Shown here: one piece after another, positions 1-8,251 of the stretch
Layout of the letters: every line of letters begins with the position of its first letter
Numbering within the stretch: the stretch's first letter is position 1
NCBI RefSeq assembly: GCF_900182725.1
Contig: NZ_FXTO01000027.1
Span: 1 to 44,698, forward strand
DNA length: 44,698 bases
Source of the DNA: Thalassovita litoralis
GTDB taxonomy: Bacteria > Pseudomonadota > Alphaproteobacteria > Rhodobacterales > Rhodobacteraceae
Direction of reading: 5' to 3'
Position numbers and translations under genes: made by a program
The notes under the pieces: model-generated
The model's input: only the letters and a program-made list of their open reading frames with translations
Told to the model about the DNA's origin: nothing
Databases searched by the model: none

Positions 1-111
1 ACGAAGAAGCGCGATGGCCGCCAGCCCGGCCGCGCGCTGCGCTACGCCAAGGGCTTCGCGCGCGGCCTCTTACACCACCCCACGGGGCACTACCGATACG
101 GTGCGACATGA
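1..111 (+). CDS. Possible 3' end of an unidentified ORF entering from the left edge
   Basis: Frame 1 is open from the first base to a TGA at 109-111 and reads as an Arg/Gly-rich 36-residue tail. I do not recognise it. It lies directly against the SDR relic on the other strand, so it may be the end of a mobile-element gene or random open frame in a rearranged stretch. Sequence to the left of the window would decide. Confidence 0.15.
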   Translation, partial: TKKRDGRQPGRALRYAKGFARGLLHHPTGHYRYGAT

Positions 112-401
112 AATGCGCCCTTGAGATTTGTGTCTATGATCGCGTCGATTTCGGCCGGCCCGTGTTCCAATGCGGGAAGAGATGCCGTCGTTCCGGCATT
201 GTTGATGACAGTGTCAAAGACCCGTCCCTTCAGCGCGGCTTCCACCGACTCCGGGTCCGCCACGTCCATCTCTATCACATCGGCCTGCCCCCCTTCCGCC
301 GCTATCTTTGCGGAAAGCTCAGACAAGCGGGCGACGCGGCGGGCGGCCAATGTGACGTCGACATCCTGCCCCGCCAGCAGTTCGGCGAAATGCTCGCCCA
401 A
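90..401 (-). pseudogene. Short-chain dehydrogenase/reductase fragment
   Basis: The minus frame encodes a typical Rossmann SDR core: the tail of the glycine-rich loop (GEHFAELLAG), the LAARR segment after beta-2, the DVADPES segment after beta-3, and the NNAG motif with a following DTNLKGAF helix. Both ends are missing. The first beta strand and most of the TGxxxGxG loop are lost at about 401, and everything after the NLKGAF helix, including the Ser-Tyr-Lys catalytic residues, is lost near 110. About 100 of the usual 250 residues remain, so it is inactive. It abuts the beheaded paaE at 403 in the opposite orientation, which indicates a rearrangement joining two gene fragments. Confidence 0.75.
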
Positions 402-402
402 T

Positions 403-1407
403 CCCGAAGATCTGGCGGACGACTATCAATTCATCCCGGGCCAGTACGTCACGCTGCGCCGTGCCGGTGATATCGATGGTGTGCGGCGATGCTATTCGGT
501 CAGCTCCGGCCGAGACGATGGCGAGTTGCGCGTTCTGGTCAAGCTGCTGGAAGGCGGAGCGTTTTCCTCTTTCGTTCATAGCGAACTGCCACCGGGCACC
601 GAACTTGATGTCATGACGCCCGAAGGCACATTCGGATCAAAGATACGACAAGGCGGACCACGCACCTATCTCGCCCTGGCCCCGGGCAGTGGAACTACTC
701 CAATCATTTCGATCATCCGCTCGGTGCTTGCCACCGAGGCCGGGGCCAACTTCATCCTTTTTTACGGCAGTCGAACGCTAAGTTCCATCATCTTCCGCGA
801 CGAATTGAACGATCTCAAGGATACCTATCCCGGACGGTTCTCTCTTTTTCATACACTGACGCGCGAAGGCACCGATTCCCCACTATTCTCGGGCCGGCTT
901 GATGCGGAAAAGCTGCGCAAGTTCTCCGGTGCCCTGTTCGCTCCGGCAGAAATAGAAGATGCTTTTCTTTGCGGCCCCGCCGAGATGATTCAGGAACTCA
1001 AGACCGCGCTCCGCGACCTCGGCGTTGAAGAGAACCGTTTTCATGACGAGCTGTTCGCTCCCGCCGATGCTGACAATACCGCCACCGTCACGCTTGCGCC
1101 GCTTACGGCGGAAGCCGCCACTGGAGAAGGAGTTCAGGTCACGGCGATCCTTGATGGCACCGCCCGCAGCTTTGTGATGACACCTGATCAGGAAAGCGTG
1201 GTCTCCGCCGCCGCAGCAGGTATCGAACTACCCTATTGCTGCAAGGGCGCAATGTGTTCCACCTGCCGCGCCAAAGTTATCGAAGGCGAGGCAGAGATGA
1301 CGCTGAACTATGCTTTGGAGCCTCGGTAGTTGAAGGAGAACTTTGTCCTGACCTGCCAGGCCCGTCCGAAAACCAAAAAACTGACAGTCGATTTCGACCA
1401 CGTTTGA
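403..1407 (+). pseudogene. paaE: Phenylacetyl-CoA epoxidase reductase subunit (PaaE), truncated and with an in-frame stop
   Basis: This is a ferredoxin-NADP reductase domain (FAD-binding RCYSVSS, NAD-binding LAPGSGTTPIISI, C-terminal DAFLCGPAEM) followed by a plant-type [2Fe-2S] domain with the cluster cysteines in YCCKGAMCSTCRAK, the PaaE architecture. In the family this reductase feeds electrons to the PaaABC epoxidase. Homology begins abruptly at about 403 (PEDLADDY), so the first ~45 residues are missing. A TAG at 1327-1329 interrupts the frame just after LEP, where PaaE normally continues with Trp. The same frame then continues through a good PaaE C-terminus (FVLTCQARP) to TGA at 1405-1407. 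No other paa epoxidase gene is present. It is a relic, unless the stop is read through. Confidence 0.85.
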
Positions 1408-1554
1408 CCTGTGCCGCTTTCCGCGACACCCCACGGGCGCGCGGGGCCGGGATCCCCAAGACCTTCGCCAAGTTGAAAGTCTTGGGTCCACGAAAACCCG
1501 CGTGCCAGTGTCGGCTAAAAGGTCGGATTCAGGCAAAGCGCACAGAACCCGATC

Positions 1555-2751
1555 TCAGCGGTCTTTTTGGTTGACGATCAGTTCTGCATTTTCGGGTAGT
1601 TCCGAAACAATGTTCACCTCGTCAGCACGAATTCGTGCATGCAGTTTGAAGGTATCAGCGGCGGCTGCTTCTGCGGCGGAAGCGTCGGCACCGTCTTCCA
1701 GCACAAGCGAGAGGCGGATCATGTCGCGATCGTTCTCGCGCGTTACCACGGCCTGCGCGGCCTTTGCGCCCGGCGTGCCGATGACAACTTCTTCAACCAC
1801 GCGCGGATAAACGAAAATCTCGCGCACTTTGACCGCTGCCCCGACCCGTCCCTGCAATGCTGAAATCCGGCTGACGGTGCCATCCGCGTTGCTTTCCAGG
1901 GCAAAGGCGCTGTCGCCGGTGCCGAACCGGATCATCGGCCAGGTGGAATCGCGCGCGGTCACGACAACCTCGCCAGGATCGCCATGAGCGACCTGTTCGC
2001 CGCTGACCGGATCGCAGATCTGCACCACGCGGTCGGGATGAACCAGGTAGCCTTCGCCGCCATCCTCATAGGCGACAAGGCCCAGATCGGCGGTGGCATA
2101 GGCGGCCCAGGTGGACACGCCGTATTCGGCCTCGATCCGGCGGCGCTTGGCCATCCAGTCGCCCATCTCACCGCCGAGGAAGGCTGTCTTCACCTTCCAT
2201 GCGTCGCGGCCATAGGTTTCGATCACCTTGTCCGCCAGCGTCAGGAAAAACGCGGTCGAAGCGCAGATCGAAGTCACGCCGGTTTCGGCGATGATCTGTG
2301 CCTGAAGCTCCGTATTGCCGACGCCTCCGGGGATCACCGTGGCGCCTGCGGCCTGTGCCGCTTCGTCGAACAAAAGCCCCGCGGGCACCAGATGATACAT
2401 CCAGGTGTTCAGGATGATATCCCCCGGCCCCACGCCTGCCGCCTTGAACAGCCGGTCAAGGCCGTGGCCGCCACCGTCCGAAAGGGCCGGTTCGAAAATC
2501 GGGCCGGGGGACACGTAGATCCGCCCGACATCCTTCAGATCCGAGGCCAGGAACCCGCCAAAGGGCGGGTTCTCGCGCTGGATCTTCAGAAGCTCTTCTT
2601 TTTTCATCACTGGAAGACGCGAGAGGTCCGCCACCGATGTGACAGCTGCCGGATCGAATCCGGCAGCCGTAAATCGCGATTTCAGGCCAGGAGCTTTTTC
2701 GGCCGCAGCGGCATAGGCTTGAGCTATATCTTTGTAGATATCATCAGACAT
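1555..2751 (-). CDS. Phenylacetate-CoA ligase-like AMP-forming acyl-CoA ligase
   Basis: The product (398 aa) resembles the PaaK branch of the adenylate-forming enzymes: a short N-terminal half with LPVMKKEEL, then the LNTWMYHLVPAG and GVGNTELQ segments, and a C-terminal lid. It should activate a carboxylic acid to its CoA thioester in the cytosol. It is slightly shorter than the usual ~430 aa. I chose the ATG at 2751 because AGGAGG sits 7 bases upstream; the ATG at 2757 would overlap that site. It is the last gene of the unit starting at 7041, which also has an acyl-CoA dehydrogenase pair, a MaoC hydratase and a crotonase, so it probably activates the substrate or an intermediate of that pathway. 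The paaE relic beside it does not prove phenylacetate as substrate. Confidence 0.85.
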   Translation of the reverse strand: MSDDIYKDIAQAYAAAAEKAPGLKSRFTAAGFDPAAVTSVADLSRLPVMKKEELLKIQRENPPFGGFLASDLKDVGRIYVSPGPIFEPALSDGGGHGLDRLFKAAGVGPGDIILNTWMYHLVPAGLLFDEAAQAAGATVIPGGVGNTELQAQIIAETGVTSICASTAFFLTLADKVIETYGRDAWKVKTAFLGGEMGDWMAKRRRIEAEYGVSTWAAYATADLGLVAYEDGGEGYLVHPDRVVQICDPVSGEQVAHGDPGEVVVTARDSTWPMIRFGTGDSAFALESNADGTVSRISALQGRVGAAVKVREIFVYPRVVEEVVIGTPGAKAAQAVVTRENDRDMIRLSLVLEDGADASAAEAAAADTFKLHARIRADEVNIVSELPENAELIVNQKDR

Positions 2752-2778
2752 TTCCATGCCTCCTCGTCCAATCTGGTG

Positions 2779-3588
2779 TTAAAGCGGGCAGTCCTTACGG
2801 AAGTTCGGCGCGCGCTTCTCGCGGTGCGACAACACACCTTCCTTGACGTCCTCGCTCATGAAGCCAAGCATCTCCAGCGCGGTCGACGCATCAAAGATCG
2901 GCCCGGCCTGGCGCAGCCAGTTGTTCAGCGAATACTTGGTCCAGCGAATCGCGCTTTGCGAGCCGTTGGCCAGTTCGACGGCTGTATCCAGCGCGATCTG
3001 CTGCAGCTCGTCATCCTCGACGCACATTGATACCAGACCGATACGCTCGGCCTCTTCGCCCGACACCGGCTTGCAGGTCATCAGATAGTATTTCGCCTTG
3101 GCCATCGAGGTCAGCAGCGGCCAGATAATCGCCGCGACGTCACCGGCGGCAACACCAAGGCGGGGATGACCATCGACAATCTTGGCCTTCTTTCCGGCGA
3201 TCGAGATGTCGGCCAGGATGGCAACCACAAGGCCTGCGCCGGCCGCAGGGCCATTGATCGCGGAAATGATCGGCTTGTTGCAGTTGATGATGTTATAGAC
3301 GAGATCCTTGGCTTCTTTCCACGTCTTCATGATCTCGTGCGAATTGCCAATCATGTTTTCGATCAGGCTGAAATCACCCCCGGCGGAAAATGCCTTGCCC
3401 GCACCGGTCACGATGACCGAATTGATGTCTGGGTCACGGTCGATATCGATCCACATGTCCGTCATCTGGGTGTGGGTTTCGGCATCGACCGAGTTGAATG
3501 TCTCGGGCCGGTCGAACGTGATGCGCAGGACGCGATCCGCCGGGTAGTCAAATTTCAGTTTATCGTATTTTGCATAACGATCCGACAT
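2779..3588 (-). CDS. Enoyl-CoA hydratase/isomerase family protein with non-canonical active site
   Basis: A crotonase-fold protein of 269 aa. Both oxyanion-hole segments are present: FSAGGDF near residue 68 and NGPAAGAG near 112. Aligning by eye to rat crotonase, the two catalytic glutamates correspond to Val121 and His141, so it is unlikely to be an ordinary hydratase; isomerase, hydrolase or lyase activity fits better. The start at 3588 is fixed by GGAGGAAATAGAACC directly before the ATG; an upstream in-frame ATG would run into the dehydrogenase gene. It lies 28 bp after that gene and 27 bp before the ligase in the same minus-strand operon. Confidence 0.88.
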   Translation of the reverse strand: MSDRYAKYDKLKFDYPADRVLRITFDRPETFNSVDAETHTQMTDMWIDIDRDPDINSVIVTGAGKAFSAGGDFSLIENMIGNSHEIMKTWKEAKDLVYNIINCNKPIISAINGPAAGAGLVVAILADISIAGKKAKIVDGHPRLGVAAGDVAAIIWPLLTSMAKAKYYLMTCKPVSGEEAERIGLVSMCVEDDELQQIALDTAVELANGSQSAIRWTKYSLNNWLRQAGPIFDASTALEMLGFMSEDVKEGVLSHREKRAPNFRKDCPL

Positions 3589-3616
3589 GGTTCTATTTCC
3601 TCCGTGGGGTATTGAT

Positions 3617-4768
3617 TCAGCCAGGCAGTCCCAGGACGGCCTTGGACAGGATGTTTCTTTGGATTTCGTTCGATCCACCGTAGATCGTGGTAGGTCTGGC
3701 CTTGTAGAAACTCGCCAGAACATCGACACTTACGTTGCCGACCTGAAGCGGCCCGATGGAGCCGCCATCGGGACCGGCTGCTTCGATCATCAGCTCGGTG
3801 ATGCGCTGGAAGCATTCAGTCACCCAAATCTTCAGCATGGACACATCCGCACCGAGCGTCTCGCCACGTTTGAGCTGATCTGCAAAACGGGCATAAAGCG
3901 CGGCATGATCTTCCACATCCAGTGCCGCCTGGGCAAAGCGGTCACGGAACACCGGATCGTCAAACGCGCCACGGCCACGGGCAAAACTTTCAAGCTGTCC
4001 CAGAGCGTTCTGGGCCAGACTTGGCGAACCGATGAAAATGCGTTCGAAGCTCAAGAGAGCCTTGGCCATCGTCCAACCCTTGTTCAGCTCGCCCACGAGG
4101 TTCTCGCGGGGCGTCCGTGCATTGTCAAAGAAGACCTCGCAAAACTCGGTCTCGCCCGACAGGGTCGTGATGGTGCGCACCTCGACTCCGGGTTGATCCA
4201 TCGGAGCGAGCAGGAAACTGATGCCCTGCTGTTTCTTCGGCGCATCGGGATCGGTGCGCACCAGCATGAAAATATGCGTGGCGTCATGCGCCATCGTGGT
4301 CCAGATCTTCTGTCCGTTGATGACAAAGTCGTCGCCGTCAATCTCTGCGCGTGTGCGCAGGTTCGCCAGATCGGACCCGGCGCCGGGTTCCGAATAGCCC
4401 TGACACCAGATATCTTCGCAACTCAGGATACGCGGCAGCCAGTAATCTTTTTGTTCCTGGGTGCCGAATTTGATGATCAGCGGCCCGACCATCTGCACGC
4501 CCATGTCGCGGCCGCGATTGACGCCCCAGCGCTGCTGCTCTTCGTAAAAGATCAGCAACTTGGCGGCGTTCAGCCCCATACCGCCGAATTCAGCGGGCCA
4601 GGCTGGCGCGACCCAGCCCTTGGCGTGAAGCTTGCGGTGCCAATGTTCGATCTCGGCGAACTTCGGTCGGTGCGGCAGGTGACGCAGCTCCTCGGGATAT
4701 TCCGCCTCGAAGAACTGGCGCACTTCTTTGCGGAACTCTGCATCGGTCATAGCGTTCCAGTCGGTCAT
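3617..4768 (-). CDS. Acyl-CoA dehydrogenase (first of an adjacent, probably heteromeric pair)
   Basis: A full-length acyl-CoA dehydrogenase of 383 aa with the middle-domain signature around QGYSEPGAGSDLA and INGQKIWTT and the C-terminal YGGSNEIQRN segment that contacts FAD. It oxidises an acyl-CoA to the 2-enoyl-CoA and passes electrons to ETF. Its ATG at 4768 overlaps the stop of the upstream dehydrogenase gene as ATGA. Adjacent dissimilar dehydrogenases made in equal amounts are typical of heterotetrameric enzymes such as PimC/PimD or the steroid side-chain enzymes ChsE1/ChsE2. I infer a complex with the 4765-5889 product; substrate unknown. Confidence 0.92.
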   Translation of the reverse strand: MTDWNAMTDAEFRKEVRQFFEAEYPEELRHLPHRPKFAEIEHWHRKLHAKGWVAPAWPAEFGGMGLNAAKLLIFYEEQQRWGVNRGRDMGVQMVGPLIIKFGTQEQKDYWLPRILSCEDIWCQGYSEPGAGSDLANLRTRAEIDGDDFVINGQKIWTTMAHDATHIFMLVRTDPDAPKKQQGISFLLAPMDQPGVEVRTITTLSGETEFCEVFFDNARTPRENLVGELNKGWTMAKALLSFERIFIGSPSLAQNALGQLESFARGRGAFDDPVFRDRFAQAALDVEDHAALYARFADQLKRGETLGADVSMLKIWVTECFQRITELMIEAAGPDGGSIGPLQVGNVSVDVLASFYKARPTTIYGGSNEIQRNILSKAVLGLPG

Positions 4769-5889
4769 TGTGCTGCCCCCTCTGCTTCGCGTGCCTCGAA
4801 CCATATCCGCCTGTGATAGGCATCGTCGCCCAACCAGGCCGACAGCACCAGCGCCCGGTTCAGGTAGAGCCCGATATCGAACTCATCCGTGTACCCGACG
4901 GCCCCGTGCAGCTGGATGGCGTCGCGGGTGATTTTCTTGGCGGCCGTGACGGCGCGCGCTTTGGCGCGGCTGGCAATCGGGGCCCGAACCTTCGGATCGG
5001 TTTCGCTGTCCATCTGCGCAAGCGCCTCCCGCACTCCGGCCTGCGCGACCTCGCACATCACGTTGAGGTCGACGGCACGGTGCTGGATGACCTGGAATGA
5101 TCCGATCGGCTTGTCGAACTGCTCCCGCGTCTTGATGTAGTCGAGCGTGATCTCGAAGGCGCGCTCGCTCAGGCCGACAAGCTCGGCCGCGGCAAGCGCC
5201 GTTGCATCGGCGACAGCTTCGGCCAGTGCAGTGAGAACCGCACCGCTGCTGGCCAATTCCGCGGCCGGAGTTCCCGAAAACGAAAGCTCGCCCAGAGAGC
5301 TGCCATCCGCCTGCGTCCGCTTGTCGATGACAAGCCCCTGCGCGTCTGCCTCAGCCAGAACCAGAACCGGACCATCATCCTGTTCGGCCACGACAAGGAA
5401 CCCGTGCGAACCGATCGCACCGACGACCCAGGCCTTGCCACCGGTCAGCTTTCCGTCCGCGTATCGGCAGGTCGCATCGGCAGGCGCCCCGTCGGGGCCG
5501 CGTTCCTGCCAGGCAACCGCCAATGAAATTTCGCCGCCGATGAGCTGTGCCATCTTCGGATGATCCGGACAAAGGCGGCGCAGAAGGCCGAGGCTCAGAC
5601 CGATCGTCGACACGACCGGTTCCGGGGCAATCACACGGCCGACTTCCTCGGCGATGACACCCCCGGCGGCTAGGCCCATGCCAAGCCCGCCCTGATCTTC
5701 GGGCACCGCCACGCCGAAAACACCGGCCTCGGCCAGTTCCCGGACCATCTCCGGATCGAAACCGCCCCCGGCATCACGGAGTTGTCGGGCTCTGTCACTT
5801 CCGCCCGCCCGTTCAAACAACGTGCGCACGCTCTCGCGCAACAGGCGAAGGTCTTCTTGTTCGCTGGAAAGGATATCAGTTTGTGTCAT
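4765..5889 (-). CDS. Acyl-CoA dehydrogenase, small/partner subunit type
   Basis: 374 aa with all three acyl-CoA dehydrogenase domains but divergent: EDQGGLGMG in the N-terminal helical domain, a weakened middle domain without the usual GSD segment, TREQFDKPIGSFQVIQH, and a C-terminal QLHGAVGYTDE motif. This divergence is typical of the smaller, partly degenerate subunit of heteromeric dehydrogenases. The gene overlaps its upstream MaoC neighbour by 14 bp and its downstream partner by 4 bp, so translation is probably coupled. Which subunit carries the catalytic base and full FAD site cannot be settled by eye. Confidence 0.9.
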   Translation of the reverse strand: MTQTDILSSEQEDLRLLRESVRTLFERAGGSDRARQLRDAGGGFDPEMVRELAEAGVFGVAVPEDQGGLGMGLAAGGVIAEEVGRVIAPEPVVSTIGLSLGLLRRLCPDHPKMAQLIGGEISLAVAWQERGPDGAPADATCRYADGKLTGGKAWVVGAIGSHGFLVVAEQDDGPVLVLAEADAQGLVIDKRTQADGSSLGELSFSGTPAAELASSGAVLTALAEAVADATALAAAELVGLSERAFEITLDYIKTREQFDKPIGSFQVIQHRAVDLNVMCEVAQAGVREALAQMDSETDPKVRAPIASRAKARAVTAAKKITRDAIQLHGAVGYTDEFDIGLYLNRALVLSAWLGDDAYHRRIWFEAREAEGAAQ

Positions 5890-6325
5890 TTTGTTTTCGC
5901 TGGATCATCACGGGGGTGTCGGTCGAAAAAACGACCTCGCCCTCGGGGTTTTTGGCGCTGAGCGTATAGTGCAAAACACCTCTGTCGGGCTTGCTTTTTG
6001 ACGGTGTGACCGAGTTGACCGTCAGTTCGACATCAAGGGGTTCGTTCGGGTGCACAGGCCGCAGCCAGCGCAAATTGTCAAAGCCCATGCCGCCGATATT
6101 GGCAACATCGACCATCATCTCGGTCATGACCGGCTTGAACACCTCAAGCATGGTCTGAAAGCCCGAGGCGATCAGGCTGCCATGTATGGCGGTTGCATAG
6201 TCTTCATCGGTGTGCAGCCGCTGCGGATCCCATTCCTTGGCAAAGGCCTTTATTGAATCCGCGCTCATCGGAGCGCTGCGAAAGCGATAGACTTGGCCCG
6301 GCGAGAAGTCTTCCAGATACCTCAA
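5876..6325 (-). CDS. MaoC-family (R)-specific enoyl-CoA hydratase-like protein
   Basis: A single hot-dog domain of 149 aa. The hydratase motif is visible as D33-x4-H38 in EWDPQRLHTDED, followed by HGSLIASGF. It probably hydrates a 2-enoyl-CoA, logically the product of the dehydrogenase pair encoded immediately downstream. The start appears to be TTG at 6325: GGAGGGTGCCTC lies at ideal distance, and TTGA overlaps the stop of the transglutaminase-like gene. A TTG start may lower expression relative to its neighbours. Confidence 0.88.
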   Translation of the reverse strand: MRYLEDFSPGQVYRFRSAPMSADSIKAFAKEWDPQRLHTDEDYATAIHGSLIASGFQTMLEVFKPVMTEMMVDVANIGGMGFDNLRWLRPVHPNEPLDVELTVNSVTPSKSKPDRGVLHYTLSAKNPEGEVVFSTDTPVMIQRKQNDTN

Positions 6326-7041
6326 GAGGCACCCTCCTTTGCGAAACCGTCATCGTATCCGCTCGCATCCTTGGATATCCGGATGCGGTTGAATTCTTCC
6401 AGCTTCGGATAGGTTTCCTTGAACGCCACCAGGAACTCACCCATCGGCGCGTCGAAATAGAGACCACGGTCGTTCACATATTCCATGTGCCGGTGATTCT
6501 GTTCGTCGAACTCATGAAAGAGCGCGTCGTGATAGCCGTCGAAGACCAGGGGTTTGACCCCGAATCTTTCACACAGTTCCATGTTGAATGCAGGTGTCAC
6601 CTTGTAGGCCTCATTCCCCAACCACAGCTGAACATAGCCGTGGTAGATAAAGAGATCGGTCCCCATCAACTCCTGCAACTTGGGTGTATTCAGGTGGTTG
6701 CGCACATCCGCGAACCCCAGAGCGGCGGGGATACCCACAGCACGCAAACAAGCCGCCAGAAGAATTGCCTTGGGAACGCAAAACGCCGCTTCCGCCCCAG
6801 CGATACGGCTGGCACGGTAAGAGTCCTCATCCAGCGCAAAACAATAGGGATCATAGCGAATATCGTCGCGCACCGCTTCGAACAGGCGGATCGCCTTGTC
6901 GCGATTGGTTGCGCCCACAGGGAGATCACGCAAAGCCGATGTCACGAAACCCTGCACTTCCAAGCTATCGCTTTCCACAAAGCGCGATGGCATGACATAA
7001 CGCTCAGCTTCAGTCGGCAGGTCATCGTCAGACTTGTCCAT
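6322..7041 (-). CDS. Transglutaminase-like domain protein at the head of a CoA-catabolic operon
   Basis: 239 aa with a transglutaminase/cysteine-protease fold: the candidate nucleophile Cys88 in AAFCVPKA, a helix AILLAACLRAVGIPA, then His134 in IYHGYVQLWL. The third member of the Cys-His-Asp triad is not evident; the expected position reads KVTPAFN. No signal peptide is seen, so it is cytosolic. This is the first gene of the unit 7041-1555, with GGAGGGGCC before the ATG and the operator-promoter 15 bp upstream. It could be an amidase or hydrolase acting on an amide-linked substrate, or a thioesterase-like enzyme. I do not know a pathway role for it. Confidence 0.75.
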   Translation of the reverse strand: MDKSDDDLPTEAERYVMPSRFVESDSLEVQGFVTSALRDLPVGATNRDKAIRLFEAVRDDIRYDPYCFALDEDSYRASRIAGAEAAFCVPKAILLAACLRAVGIPAALGFADVRNHLNTPKLQELMGTDLFIYHGYVQLWLGNEAYKVTPAFNMELCERFGVKPLVFDGYHDALFHEFDEQNHRHMEYVNDRGLYFDAPMGEFLVAFKETYPKLEEFNRIRISKDASGYDDGFAKEGAS

Positions 7042-7055
7042 TGGCCCCTCCTTTT

Positions 7056-7084
7056 TTCTAACAAATGTTAGATTACCGATTCAA
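7056..7084 (-). promoter_or_regulatory. Operator-promoter for the 7041-1555 operon
   Basis: The 16-bp near-palindrome TCTAACAAATGTTAGA lies at 7057-7072, symmetrical except for the central two bases. On the minus strand a -35 TTGAAT (7079-7084) is followed after 17 bp by a -10 candidate TTAGAA (7056-7061), so a bound repressor would cover the spacer and -10. The same arrangement recurs at 10.7, 14.3, 26.9 and 29.4 kb. Confidence 0.7.
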
Positions 7085-7104
7085 AACCTGCCCGTCAACG
7101 GGAT

Positions 7105-8241
7105 TTACTCTGTCTTTGGTTGGTCCAAGCCATAACGCGTATTGTCTTCGCCCAGAGTGGCTGCAACTCCGACCGAATTTCCGGAAGAACGGAACTCCGG
7201 CGCAATTGGCAGCGGCAAAGCAGGCGCGTCCCGGCCGGAGATTTTTACTGTCCGCCCGAACACGTCACGCGCTTTGAAATGCGGGTCGCGCGCCGCCTCG
7301 GCGGGCGTTTTCACGACCGAACAGCAGCAATCTGCCGCTGCCAGCAAAGGCTCCCAATGGGTCGAGGGGTGTTCCCTCAGACGACGTGCAACCTCTGCGG
7401 CGCAGGCATTGGGATCGGACCAGTCATCGCGAAGGGCCACCGGCAAACCAATAACATCGCAGAACGACTGCCAGAACTTTTCTTCCAACGCGCCGACGGC
7501 GATCTGACGCCCGTCCGCAGCCGAATAAAGCCGATATCGGGCCAGGCCACCCGTCAGACGGCTGCCACCGCTTTCGATGTTCTGCCCGGCAATCACACCT
7601 TCGGCATGGGCCCAATAGGCAAAGGCGAACGCCCCCTCGGCCATTGCGATATCCAGATGCGTTCCCTGCCCGCTTGCCTGCCGCGCAATCAGGGCCAGCA
7701 GGATATTCATCACCGCAGGATAGGTTCCGCCTCCGATATCGGCGACCAGCCCGAACGGGGCCGTTGGCTGGTCATCCGGTCCACGACTGAGCGACAGGAT
7801 ACCCGCATCACCGACGTAGTTGAGGTCGTGGCCGGCGGCGCTGGCCTTTGGTCCGGTCTGGCCATAGCCGGTGATCGAACAATAGATGAGACCGGGATTG
7901 ATCTTGCGCACCGCTTCATAACCAAGCCCCAACCGGTCCATCACGCCGGGACGGAACTGCTCGACCAGAACATCGGCCCTCTCGATCAAGGGGCGCAGAC
8001 GTTCCACTGCGCCCCTTGACTTGAGGTCGATGGCCACCGATCGCTTGCCGTGGTTCAACACGGCAAATCCGATGCTCTCTCCGTCGATCTTGGGCTCGGT
8101 TTGGCGCGCGTCCTCGCCGACTCCGGGACGCTCGAACTTGATCACTTCGGCGCCGACCTCGGACAACATGAGCGTCGCCATCGGACCGGGAAGAAGTGTG
8201 CTGAAATCCAGCACCAGGATATCCTTGAGCGGTTGAGCCAT
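7105..8241 (-). CDS. CaiB/BaiF (class III) CoA-transferase
   Basis: A family III CoA-transferase of 378 aa: N-terminal VLDFSTLLPGPMATLMLSEVG, the EQFRPGVMDRLGLGYE segment, GYGQTGP, and the probable catalytic Asp in LVADIGGGTYPA, which forms an aspartyl-CoA anhydride in characterised members. It moves CoA between acyl groups without ATP. The ATG at 8241 is preferred, with GAGG nine bases upstream; a GTG at 8247 is an in-frame alternative. It is the last gene of the unit 10665-7105 and follows the MaoC gene by 10 bp. One of four such genes in the cluster; donor and acceptor are unknown. Confidence 0.9.
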   Translation of the reverse strand: MAQPLKDILVLDFSTLLPGPMATLMLSEVGAEVIKFERPGVGEDARQTEPKIDGESIGFAVLNHGKRSVAIDLKSRGAVERLRPLIERADVLVEQFRPGVMDRLGLGYEAVRKINPGLIYCSITGYGQTGPKASAAGHDLNYVGDAGILSLSRGPDDQPTAPFGLVADIGGGTYPAVMNILLALIARQASGQGTHLDIAMAEGAFAFAYWAHAEGVIAGQNIESGGSRLTGGLARYRLYSAADGRQIAVGALEEKFWQSFCDVIGLPVALRDDWSDPNACAAEVARRLREHPSTHWEPLLAAADCCCSVVKTPAEAARDPHFKARDVFGRTVKISGRDAPALPLPIAPEFRSSGNSVGVAATLGEDNTRYGLDQPKTE

Positions 8242-8251
8242 CTTCACTGCC

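Noticed and set aside
121-402. Plus-strand 5' extension of the paaE frame back to 121
   Set aside because: These codons are the antisense of the SDR fragment; the open frame through the junction is fortuitous.
1455-1486. Inverted repeat CCCAAGAC / GTCTTGGG after the ligase gene as a terminator
   Set aside because: 16-base loop, weak stem and no T tract; not convincing enough to annotate.
1555-2751. Naming the ligase paaK and the cluster a phenylacetate pathway because of the paaE relic
   Set aside because: The epoxidase genes are missing and paaE is dead; the surrounding genes fit a branched or cyclic acid better.
3587-4816. Plus-strand open frame of 409 codons opposite an acyl-CoA dehydrogenase
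   Set aside because: Low-complexity shadow translation; the opposite strand encodes a complete dehydrogenase.
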